Of a stretch of DNA of 64,000 nucleotides, positions 43,451 to 51,263 are shown in pieces (the stretch's first letter is position 1; every line of letters starts with the position of its first letter). A program made the translations under genes and the position numbers. The notes below the pieces were generated by a model. The model saw nothing but the letters and a program-made list of their open reading frames with translations, made no database searches and was not told the origin of the DNA. Source of the stretch: Formosa sp. L2A11 (GTDB taxonomy: Bacteria; Bacteroidota; Bacteroidia; Flavobacteriales; Flavobacteriaceae); the NCBI RefSeq assembly GCF_009796865.1, contig NZ_CP047028.1:1550001-1614000 (forward strand), read 5' to 3'.

Positions 43451-44755
43451 ATGACTGAAAATTTTGTTGAAGAATTAACGTGGAGAGGTTTGGTGCATGA
43501 TATTATGCCTGGGACTGAAGATCAATTGAATAAAGAAATGACAACAGCCTATATTGGCTTTGATCCAACTTCAGATTCTTTGCATATTGGAAGTTTAGTA
43601 CCTATTATTATATTAGTTCATTTAGAAAAAGCAGGGCATAAACCTATGGCTTTGGTAGGTGGAGCAACAGGTATGATTGGTGATCCTTCTGGAAAAAGTG
43701 ACGAACGTAATTTGTTAGACGAAGCAACTTTAGCAAAAAATGTAGCAGGAATAAGAGGAGTGTTATCTCGCTTTTTAAACTTCGATTCTACAGAAGCTAA
43801 TGCACCAGTATTAGTGAATAATTACGATTGGATGAAAGATTTTTCATTCATAGATTTCGCCCGCGATGTTGGTAAACGTATCACCGTAAACTACATGATG
43901 GCTAAAGATTCTGTTAAGAAGCGTTTTTCTGGAGAAGAAGGTAGTATTGGAATGTCGTTCACAGAATTTACCTACCAACTAATTCAAGGTTACGATTTTT
44001 ACCATTTACATAAAAACTATAACTGTGTATTGCAAATGGGAGGTAGTGACCAATGGGGAAATATTACTACAGGAACCGAGTTAGTAAGACGTATGAATCC
44101 TGGTGTAGAAGCGAAAGCTTATGCGATGACTTGTCCGTTAATTACAAAAGCAGATGGGTCTAAATTTGGTAAAAGTGAAGGAGGAAATGTGTGGTTAGAT
44201 GCAGATAAAACATCTGTTTACAAATTCTACCAATTCTGGTTAAACACCACAGATGAGGATGCCGAAAAATATATTAAGATCTTTACATTCTTAGATAAAG
44301 CAACTATTGAAGCTTTAATTGAAGCACATAAAGAAACGCCACATTTAAGATTGTTACAAAAGAAACTAGCAGAAGAGTTAACCACATTTGTACACTCTAA
44401 AGAAGCTTTTGAAAATGCAGAAAAAGCATCGAATATATTATTCTCAAAATCTTTTAAAGCAGATATTAAAACGTTAGACGAGGAAACATTTTTAGATGTG
44501 TTTGAAGGTGTGCCAATGGCAGAGATTTCTAAAGCAGAATTAGGAGATATTGATATGATTGCAGTACTTGCTGCTAAAACAAACTTCTTAGCCTCTAATA
44601 GTGAAGCTAGACGAGCGTTAAAAGAAAATGCAGTTTCTGTAAATAAAGAAAAAGTAAAAGAAGATTATAAATTAAGCGCAGACGATTTAATTAACGATAG
44701 TTATATCATTATTAATAAAGGAAAGCGTAATACATATATTGTAAAAGTTATTTAA
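43451..44755 (+). CDS. tyrS: Tyrosyl-tRNA synthetase
   Basis: 434 residues, usual length. Class I catalytic core: YIGFDPTSDSLHIGSLVPI (HIGH-type), ALVGGATGMIGDPSGKSDER, QMGGSDQWGNITTG and KFGKSEGG (KMSKS-type). The C-terminus carries an S4 RNA-binding domain (about 365-430). Single gene with its own promoter box and terminator. Confidence 0.98.
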   Translation: MTENFVEELTWRGLVHDIMPGTEDQLNKEMTTAYIGFDPTSDSLHIGSLVPIIILVHLEKAGHKPMALVGGATGMIGDPSGKSDERNLLDEATLAKNVAGIRGVLSRFLNFDSTEANAPVLVNNYDWMKDFSFIDFARDVGKRITVNYMMAKDSVKKRFSGEEGSIGMSFTEFTYQLIQGYDFYHLHKNYNCVLQMGGSDQWGNITTGTELVRRMNPGVEAKAYAMTCPLITKADGSKFGKSEGGNVWLDADKTSVYKFYQFWLNTTDEDAEKYIKIFTFLDKATIEALIEAHKETPHLRLLQKKLAEELTTFVHSKEAFENAEKASNILFSKSFKADIKTLDEETFLDVFEGVPMAEISKAELGDIDMIAVLAAKTNFLASNSEARRALKENAVSVNKEKVKEDYKLSADDLINDSYIIINKGKRNTYIVKVI

Positions 44756-44762
44756 AATAATA

Positions 44763-44788
44763 AAGCCGGATTATTTATAATCCGGCTT
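44763..44788 (+). terminator. Terminator of tyrS
   Basis: 11-bp stem AAGCCGGATTA / TAATCCGGCTT around TTTA. Confidence 0.92.
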
Positions 44789-44810
44789 CAATAAAAACCA
44801 ACTAACCATT

Positions 44811-44856
44811 AAAAACCAACCTTTCTTTACTGAACCTAAAGCAAGGAGGTTTTTTT
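44811..44856. terminator. Second hairpin between tyrS and the LuxE-like gene
   Basis: Nested stem: AACC/GGTT, CCTT/AAGG and CTTTA/TAAAG around CTGAACC, with an A-run before and a T-run after. Probably terminates the minus-strand gene. Confidence 0.7.
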
Positions 44857-44935
44857 ATAGTCGGTGTATAATCTGTTTACTTTCAGTATATTTTGTAAAT
44901 TATATGTTAAAATTCTGTAACTCGAAATAATAGGG

Positions 44936-45916
44936 TTATAAAGCCATTAAATTGCAACCACGAATATCAGAATTATCAAAGCGACCAATCACTTCAAAGG
45001 CGTTTTCTCCTGTAATTTTTCCTAAATCTTGTGTTGCTATAAAAGCACAAGAATTTACATTAGCTAAATCAATTACATTTATACCTCCGGTTTTTCCTTC
45101 TGTCTGAATTGTTAAAGCATCTTCAGGATCTCTTGTTAAAATTTTCATCCAAGGCGGACAGTTAAAAATACCATGACCTTTAGAATAGCCCTGACTTAAA
45201 AGCTCTGTCATACCATATTCACTATGTATCTGGTTTACTCCAAAACCTGCTTTTAAAATATCGTGTAATTCTGTTCTAATAAGTTCTTTGCGACGACCTT
45301 TCATACCTCCGGTTTCCATAATTATGGTATGCTTTAGATTAAACTGGTGCGCTTCAACCAAATCTAATAAAGCAAAAGACACGCCAATTAAAAGTACGTT
45401 TTGTCCTCTAGAATCCAAATCGATTAATTTAGATTTTAACTCCGATAAATTATTTAAATAAAATCCGCTTTCAGAATGATTAGATTGGTTAATCATATCG
45501 TTAACCATGTATATTAATGAAGATCCGTTACGTTCTAAATAAGATGGTAATAAGGCTAAAACCACATAGTCGTTAATGTTTCCATACGCATTGGTAAATC
45601 CTTTTCTAAAGCTGTCTTCGTAAATAGAAGTGTCTGTTACCAAGTGTTTACTTGTTACGCTTCCTGTAGTTCCGCTACTAGAAAATGTGCATTGTACGGG
45701 TGCAGTACTGCTTAAAATGTCACGACTTTTAAAAAACTCTATTGGTAAAAACGGAATGTCTTTGTAGTGTGTTACATCGCTTGGGTGTATGTAGAGTAAG
45801 TCGCAAAACGATCTATACGTCCGATTGTTTTTAAACTGAAATTGAAAAACATTCAATGCTTGTTCATTAAATTGGTTTTCCGTTTTAATATTAAAAATAG
45901 CTTGAGTATCAATCAT
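44936..45916 (-). CDS. LuxE/acyl-protein synthetase-like protein
   Basis: 326 residues of the LuxE-like branch of the adenylate-forming enzymes. Nucleotide loop CTFSSSGTTGSVTSKH (near 82) and the motif HSEYGMTELLSQGYSKG (near 233) support acyl activation; the C-terminal ATQDLGKITGENAFEVIGRFDNSDIRG (in two parts: ATQDLGKITGENAFEV and IGRFDNSDIRGC) is the hinge and second domain. Bioluminescence genes luxC/luxD are absent, so a role in another fatty or carboxylic acid activation is more likely. Isolated between terminators. Confidence 0.82.
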   Translation of the reverse strand: MIDTQAIFNIKTENQFNEQALNVFQFQFKNNRTYRSFCDLLYIHPSDVTHYKDIPFLPIEFFKSRDILSSTAPVQCTFSSSGTTGSVTSKHLVTDTSIYEDSFRKGFTNAYGNINDYVVLALLPSYLERNGSSLIYMVNDMINQSNHSESGFYLNNLSELKSKLIDLDSRGQNVLLIGVSFALLDLVEAHQFNLKHTIIMETGGMKGRRKELIRTELHDILKAGFGVNQIHSEYGMTELLSQGYSKGHGIFNCPPWMKILTRDPEDALTIQTEGKTGGINVIDLANVNSCAFIATQDLGKITGENAFEVIGRFDNSDIRGCNLMAL

Positions 45917-45956
45917 AGTTTTGAGATAAAAAACATAAGCAAAAATAGTTAAAATA

Positions 45957-45985
45957 AAAAAGCATTGCCAAGAGCAATGCTTTAA
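45957..45985 (-). terminator. Terminator of the T9SS-domain gene
   Basis: AAAGCATTGC / GCAATGCTTT around CAAGA, with a T-run on the minus strand. Confidence 0.88.
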
Positions 45986-46045
45986 AATATGTTTTAAAAA
46001 AAGATTTTTATGAATGTTAAATGTAATATTTAAAGATTGTTAACG

Positions 46046-46381
46046 TTATTTAACTACAAGCTTTCTTGTTGTAGAGATGTTGTTTTCTTTAATTTTAATA
46101 ATATAAATCCCAGGATTTAATTTAGAGATGTTTATTTCTTTACCAAAAAGAGTAGTTTTTAAAATAGACTTTCCTAAAACATTAAAAATTTCAATGTCTT
46201 TAGTTAGGTTTTCCTTGGTAACAATATACAATTTACCATTACTCACCGGATTAGGATAAATTGTAAGGTCTTCAATATTCTTAATCACATCTCTGTTTGT
46301 TGCCTGTGCTTGGGCAGTAACCGACATTATAAGAAATAAAAAGAAACATAAAAGAGTAAGTAGGTAGTTTTTTTTCATCAA
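46046..46381 (-). CDS. Small T9SS type A sorting-domain protein
   Basis: 111 residues: signal peptide (about 1-27, to AQA-Q), a short spacer, then a type A T9SS C-terminal domain from IEDLTIYPNPVSNGKLYI to the end (IYIIKIKENNISTTRKLVVK). There is almost no passenger domain, so the protein is mainly an export and anchoring signal. It should cross the outer membrane by the type IX system, which gliding-motility flavobacteria use. Possible roles: small surface protein or a remnant of a larger one. Confidence 0.9.
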   Translation of the reverse strand: MMKKNYLLTLLCFFLFLIMSVTAQAQATNRDVIKNIEDLTIYPNPVSNGKLYIVTKENLTKDIEIFNVLGKSILKTTLFGKEINISKLNPGIYIIKIKENNISTTRKLVVK

Positions 46382-46537
46382 ATTAAATTAATATATAAAG
46401 GTAATAAATTCATAACAAATTTTAGGCCATAATTTGTTAAACTGTGTTATTGTTGATCTTAAATGATTATAGTGTAAGGTTGAAGTTACGTTATTGTTAT
46501 TAAAAAATTGTTTCTTAAGAATGATTGTTATATATTT

Positions 46538-46545
46538 TATCTTTG
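46538..46545 (+). promoter_or_regulatory. Probable -7 box of the response regulator operon
   Basis: TATCTTTG, 31 bases before the ATG at 46576. Confidence 0.6.
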
Positions 46546-46575
46546 AAGATTAAATAACATTTTAATAAACTAAAA

Positions 46576-47250
46576 ATGGACATAAAAATTTTGTTGGTTG
46601 ATGATGAGCCGGATATTTTAGAAATAGTAGGTTATAATTTATCTTCTGAAGGCTACGAGGTCATTACAGCAGAAAACGGAGTTGAAGCCGTTAAAAAAGC
46701 TAAAAAAGAAAAGCCACAACTTATCATTATGGATGTAATGATGCCGGAAATGGATGGTATTGAAGCTTGCGAACAAATTAGAAATATTCCAGAATTAAAA
46801 AATACAATTATTACGTTTTTAACAGCCAGAGGCGAAGATTATTCTCAAGTAGCCGGATTCGATGCTGGAGCAGACGATTATATTACAAAACCAGTAAAAC
46901 CAAAAGTTTTAGTGAGCAAAGTAAAAGCTTTATTAAGACGTTTAAAAGAAGAATCTATAAACGAATCTATCGTTAAAATAGGGGATTTAACAATTAATAG
47001 AGACGAGTATAAAATTGTTTTAAAAGAAGAAGAAATCGTGCTTCCAAGAAAAGAATTTGAACTATTATCTTTATTAGCTTCTAAGCCTGGAAAAGTATTT
47101 AAACGTGAAGAAATTTTAGATAAAGTTTGGGGTAATGAAGTTGTAGTTGGGGGACGAACAATAGATGTTCATATTCGTAAACTTCGTGAAAAAATTGGAG
47201 ACCATTGCTTTAAAACTGTAAAAGGTGTTGGTTATAAGTTTGTAGATTAA
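46576..47250 (+). CDS. OmpR/PhoB-family response regulator
   Basis: 224 residues: receiver domain (1-120; phosphoacceptor Asp53 in IIMDVMMPEMDG) and winged-helix DNA-binding domain (about 130-224; LPRKEFELLSLLASKPGKVF, RTIDVHIRKLREKIG). Overlaps the following kinase by one base (TAATG), so they form a two-component pair. The combination looks like PhoB/PhoR, but no phosphate genes are nearby, so the signal is unknown. Confidence 0.95.
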   Translation: MDIKILLVDDEPDILEIVGYNLSSEGYEVITAENGVEAVKKAKKEKPQLIIMDVMMPEMDGIEACEQIRNIPELKNTIITFLTARGEDYSQVAGFDAGADDYITKPVKPKVLVSKVKALLRRLKEESINESIVKIGDLTINRDEYKIVLKEEEIVLPRKEFELLSLLASKPGKVFKREEILDKVWGNEVVVGGRTIDVHIRKLREKIGDHCFKTVKGVGYKFVD

Positions 47251-48293
47251 TGCCGAAAAAAACCAAAAAAACATACAAGTTTGCAGTGAAAACGGCAGGC
47301 TATTCGTCTATATTATTAGGATTTCTATTTAGTGTTTACTTATCGATATTTTCTACTTTCAATATCTTCCATGTACTTGGTTTTGTAGGGGTGTTTTTCT
47401 TTGGATGTTTCTCTATTATTCAATATCGTGTAGAAGTATTTATCTATAAAAGGGTAAAGAAAATTTACGACGATTTAACACTTCTTGAATCTACAACACT
47501 TCGTAAAAAACGAATTACTACAGATATGGCAACGCTTACTGAAGAGATTGATAAGTATGCCAAAGACAAAAAAATAGAAATCGAAATGTTACAAGTTCGT
47601 GAGGAATACAGAAAGGAATTTCTGGGTAATATTTCTCATGAATTAAAAACACCATTGTTTACAGTTCAAGGTTATGTATTAACGTTGCTTGAAGGTGCTG
47701 GTAATGATAAAAATATTAGAGAAAAATATTTAGACCGTGCCAGTAAAGGGGTTGAACGTTTAATATATATAGTGAATGATCTAGATATGATTACCAAATT
47801 AGAGGTTGGTGATTTAAGACTAGAAATGGAAGAGTTTGATATTGTGGAATTGGTTTCGAATGTATTTGATATGTTTGAAATGAAAGCTGCTAAAAAACGT
47901 ATAACACTTACCTTTGATCGGGATTACGAGGAACCAATTTTTGTAAACGCAGATAAAGAACGCATACAGCAGGTGTTAACCAATTTAGTGGTGAACTCTA
48001 TTAAATATGGCCACGATAAAGGAACGACAGAAGTTAGTATTGAAAACTTAATTAAAAACAAAGTTATAGTTCGTGTTACCGATAATGGCGAAGGAATTCT
48101 TCCTAATCATATTTCGCGTTTATTCGAGCGTTTTTATAGAGTAGATAAAAGTGGTTCTAGAAAAGAAGGTGGTTCTGGTTTAGGATTAGCCATTGTAAAG
48201 CATATTATTGAAGCTCACGACGAAAAAATTTACGTTGAAAGTGATTTTGGAGTGGGTAGCGAATTTTCTTTTACATTAGAAAAGACTAAATAA
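47250..48293 (+). CDS. Sensor histidine kinase (PhoR-like)
   Basis: 347 residues. Two membrane segments (about 15-37 and 40-60) with almost no periplasmic loop. Then a coiled-coil linker, the H-box FLGNISHELKTPLF (His130) and ATPase domain (NLVVNSIKYGHDKG, DNGEGI, FERFYRVDKS, GGSGLGLAIVKHI). Start codon overlaps the regulator's stop. The C-terminus overlaps the convergent glycosyltransferase gene by 18 bases. Confidence 0.95.
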   Translation: MPKKTKKTYKFAVKTAGYSSILLGFLFSVYLSIFSTFNIFHVLGFVGVFFFGCFSIIQYRVEVFIYKRVKKIYDDLTLLESTTLRKKRITTDMATLTEEIDKYAKDKKIEIEMLQVREEYRKEFLGNISHELKTPLFTVQGYVLTLLEGAGNDKNIREKYLDRASKGVERLIYIVNDLDMITKLEVGDLRLEMEEFDIVELVSNVFDMFEMKAAKKRITLTFDRDYEEPIFVNADKERIQQVLTNLVVNSIKYGHDKGTTEVSIENLIKNKVIVRVTDNGEGILPNHISRLFERFYRVDKSGSRKEGGSGLGLAIVKHIIEAHDEKIYVESDFGVGSEFSFTLEKTK

Positions 48294-49322
48294 ATCTTTA
48301 AAATTAGCCGTTGCGTTTTGACCGTCTAATCCTTCGTAAGCAGATATGTTTTCTAGTTTATCAATAGTAAAATCATTTTGCTTGCAATAGGGTACAAGTT
48401 TTAATTCATCTAAACGTTCTGCTAAATATTCTTGTTCAAACTGACCAGGAGTTGGGATAAAAAATGCTTTTTTCCCTAATACAGATAAATCCATAACTGT
48501 AGTGTATCCAGATCTGGAAAGCACAAAATTACTTGCATTTAGTGCGTTTTCTAAGGTTTTACCAGTCATAAAATTGGTAATAGTTAAATTGCCATTAGTT
48601 GTAGTAATTTGTTCTTTTTCAATCACACCACGGACACATAAAATACGTCTAGAATCTGTTTTAAAAGTTTCTAATAATTTCTCTTCTAAAAATGTACGCT
48701 GAGGTTCTGGTCCGGAGAGTAAAATCATGATATCGTAAGTCTTTTCAATATCATGTCTTTCAAACCTGCTTAACGGTCCTAAATATTTTAGAGGAATCTC
48801 AATCCCTTTCATATGGCTTAATTTACCACTTAAACTCGGTTCGTTTTCGTGGTCAGGAACCCAACATTGATTAAATTTTTCAATTATACGTTGGTGCATT
48901 TTTGTGCTTAACCAAGTTGTGTTTCCGCTTAAAACTTGCAATTGGTGTGTTATAAAAACCGATGGAATTTTTTTACTGTGCACTCCAAGTCTATTGTCTG
49001 AGATAATACCGTCTATATTATGTGTTTCAATAAGTACTTTAGTCGCTTTCTTTTCAGCTTTAATGGCTTTTATTAATTTTGGAGAATCTTTTAAAAGCTT
49101 GAGTTTAAAAAAATGGCCTTTTTTAGCATAAGTAATATCGTAGGCAGGAAGCTCTACAGTTTCTACCGTAGGAAATTCTTTTTTTAAAAGAGCTAAAGCA
49201 ATACCATCACTAGCAATTACAGGAGTGAAATTGTTTATAATTAACTGATTTATAATTGGGATACAGCGTGTGGCGTGTCCCAATCCCCAATTTAAAGGCG
49301 CAATAAGTATTCTTTTTTTCAT
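48276..49322 (-). CDS. Predicted glycosyltransferase (MurG-like, GT-B)
   Basis: 348 residues, GT-B fold: ILIAPLNWGLGHATRCIPI at the N-terminus replaces the MurG GGTGGH-type loop, and FVLSRSGYTTVMDLSVLGKKAFFIPTPGQFEQEYLA (in parts: SRSGYTTVMDLSVLGKK, PTPGQFEQEYLA) is the nucleotide-sugar site of this class. Predicted family of glycosyltransferases often labelled as such without known acceptor. Cytoplasmic face of the inner membrane. Its 3' end overlaps the histidine kinase by 18 bases. Confidence 0.85.
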   Translation of the reverse strand: MKKRILIAPLNWGLGHATRCIPIINQLIINNFTPVIASDGIALALLKKEFPTVETVELPAYDITYAKKGHFFKLKLLKDSPKLIKAIKAEKKATKVLIETHNIDGIISDNRLGVHSKKIPSVFITHQLQVLSGNTTWLSTKMHQRIIEKFNQCWVPDHENEPSLSGKLSHMKGIEIPLKYLGPLSRFERHDIEKTYDIMILLSGPEPQRTFLEEKLLETFKTDSRRILCVRGVIEKEQITTTNGNLTITNFMTGKTLENALNASNFVLSRSGYTTVMDLSVLGKKAFFIPTPGQFEQEYLAERLDELKLVPYCKQNDFTIDKLENISAYEGLDGQNATANFKDLFSLF

Positions 49323-49541
49323 AAAAAGGAGAGCTAAACTCTTTTTGTATAATTATAAATGTAATCCTGTAATTTCTTAAAAGGATGTTTAAATATCCTA
49401 AAAAACATTCAATTCAATATGTCCTAATTCTTATAAAAATCTTTATTAATTATTAAATTTTAAAACTAAAGGCGAAAAAATTGTAAATTAATAACTCTCT
49501 ACCGTATTTTCGCAATTATTTTACAAGTAAATTTTTATATA

Positions 49542-50216
49542 GTGGGGAGCAAAAATAAACTGAAACGATTTAGAGAAAACGAAACTTTTAGCAATGTGTT
49601 TCAACCAAGTCGTGAAGCATTGGTAGATGCGGAATTTGATTTAAAAGGACATTGGAACGAAAAAGTCTTTAAAAACGATAACCCTTTAGTTTTAGAATTA
49701 GGGTGTGGTAAAGGTGAATACTCGGTTGGGTTAGCTCAAAAATTTCCGAATAAGAATTTTGTAGGTATAGATATTAAAGGAGCACGATTTTGGAGAGGTG
49801 CCAAAACTGCTATTGAAGATGGTATTCCTAACGTTGCGTTTTTAAGAACTCAAATAGAATTAATTGAGTATGCTTTTGCAAAAGGCGAGGTAGACGAAAT
49901 TTGGATTACTTTTCCAGATCCGCAAATAAAATATAAGCGTACTAAACATAGAATGACTAATACTGAGTTTTTAGAGAAATACAAAAGTATTTTAAAACCA
50001 GATGGTATTATGAATTTAAAAACTGATAGTGAGTTTATGCATGGTTATACTTTAGGGTTGTTACACGGTGCCGGACACGAGGTTTTATACGCTAATCACG
50101 ATGTGTATAAGCAAGAAGGAAGCCCAGAAGAGGTTACCGAAATACAAACGTTTTACGAATCTCAGTACTTAGTAAAAGGTAAGGCGATAACGTATATTAG
50201 GTTTAAAATAAAATAG
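49542..50216 (+). CDS. trmB: tRNA (guanine-N7-)-methyltransferase TrmB
   Basis: 224 residues. Methylates G46 in the tRNA variable loop. Motifs: VLELGCGKGEYSVGLA (SAM site), NFVGIDIKGARFWRGAKT, EIWITFPDPQIKYKR and HRMTNTEFLEKY. The start is a GTG (49542, GSKNKLKRF...), the point where flavobacterial homologues begin. Next gene starts five bases later. Confidence 0.97.
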   Translation: MGSKNKLKRFRENETFSNVFQPSREALVDAEFDLKGHWNEKVFKNDNPLVLELGCGKGEYSVGLAQKFPNKNFVGIDIKGARFWRGAKTAIEDGIPNVAFLRTQIELIEYAFAKGEVDEIWITFPDPQIKYKRTKHRMTNTEFLEKYKSILKPDGIMNLKTDSEFMHGYTLGLLHGAGHEVLYANHDVYKQEGSPEEVTEIQTFYESQYLVKGKAITYIRFKIK

Positions 50217-50220
50217 GAAT

Positions 50221-50856
50221 TTGAATATTACGGTCATCTTTATTTTAGGGTTTATTGTGTCTTTTCTTGGTGTAGCTCCTCCAGGGCTTTTAAACATGAC
50301 CGCTGCTAAAATTAGTTTAAAAGAGGGGTACACGCGAGGGATTGTATTCTCTATTGGTGCTTGTATTATTGTTTTAATACAAACCTTTATAGCTGTTATT
50401 TTTGCTAGATATTTAACAATGCATCCCGATGTTGTAATTGTTTTACAGCGTGTTGCTTTGGTTATCTTTATTTTAATATCTATGTATTTCTTTTTTATTG
50501 CAAAAGGAGACGGAGATCTTACAAGTGAAAAAATTCCCGAAATTAGAAGTAAAAAAAGTCGTTTTTTTCAAGGCTTACTTATGTCTGCTTTAAATATGTT
50601 TCCTATTCCTTTTCAGGCGTACATGAGTGTTACACTCGCTTCTTTTGGATGGTTAACTTTTGAGCAATCAGATATTCTTACTTACGTTTTAGGCTCTGCT
50701 ATGGGCTCTTTTGTAATGCTTTATTTGTATATGATTTTTTTCGATAAAATTAAAAGTACACAATTTAAGTCGCAAAAAAACATGAACTTATTAATAGGAG
50801 TAATTACAGCAATTGTTGCATTAATAACTTTAATTCATGTTGTAAAAAAAGTGTAA
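50221..50856 (+). CDS. LysE-family amino-acid/metabolite exporter
   Basis: 211 residues, six membrane segments. LysE/RhtB superfamily: VSFLGVAPPGLLNMTAAKIS near residue 13 fits the conserved N-terminal GxxPGP region. The start is a TTG (50221), five bases after trmB; no ATG in frame precedes the first membrane segment. Its stop overlaps the start of the alkyltransferase-like gene (TAATG). Substrate unknown. Confidence 0.83.
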   Translation: MNITVIFILGFIVSFLGVAPPGLLNMTAAKISLKEGYTRGIVFSIGACIIVLIQTFIAVIFARYLTMHPDVVIVLQRVALVIFILISMYFFFIAKGDGDLTSEKIPEIRSKKSRFFQGLLMSALNMFPIPFQAYMSVTLASFGWLTFEQSDILTYVLGSAMGSFVMLYLYMIFFDKIKSTQFKSQKNMNLLIGVITAIVALITLIHVVKKV

Positions 50857-51203
50857 TGAAACCAGAAACACTACGCTTTTTCGATAGAGTTTACGAGGTT
50901 GTTAAGCAAATTCCGTATGGTAAAGTTACTAATTATGGTGCAATTGCCCGGTATTTAGGAGCAGCAAAAAGTGCTAGAATTGTTGGGTATGCCATGAATG
51001 CTTCTCATAATATGGACGATGTTCCTGCGCATCGTGTAGTAAATAAAAATGGTTTGCTTACGGGTAAATTTCATTTTGATGGTACAAACCTTATGCAACA
51101 ACTTTTAGAAAATGAAGGCGTTAAGGTTAAAAATAATCAGGTAGAGCATCTAGAAACTTATTATTGGGATCCTAGTGAAGCTTTGGACGAATTAGACACA
51201 TAA
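50856..51203 (+). CDS. Alkyltransferase-like protein (ATL, MGMT family)
   Basis: 115 residues, the size of the MGMT C-terminal DNA-binding domain. KQIPYGKVTNYGAIARYLG and GYAMNAS are typical. The acceptor motif PCHR reads PAHR (57-60), so the reactive Cys is Ala58. Such ATL proteins bind O6-alkylguanine without repairing it and recruit nucleotide excision repair. Translationally coupled to the LysE gene. Confidence 0.9.
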   Translation: MKPETLRFFDRVYEVVKQIPYGKVTNYGAIARYLGAAKSARIVGYAMNASHNMDDVPAHRVVNKNGLLTGKFHFDGTNLMQQLLENEGVKVKNNQVEHLETYYWDPSEALDELDT

Positions 51204-51263
51204 AATAGAAGATTGGTTTATAGTGGTTTTTGTTATCTTGTATGATAAATAAAATCTCTATTT

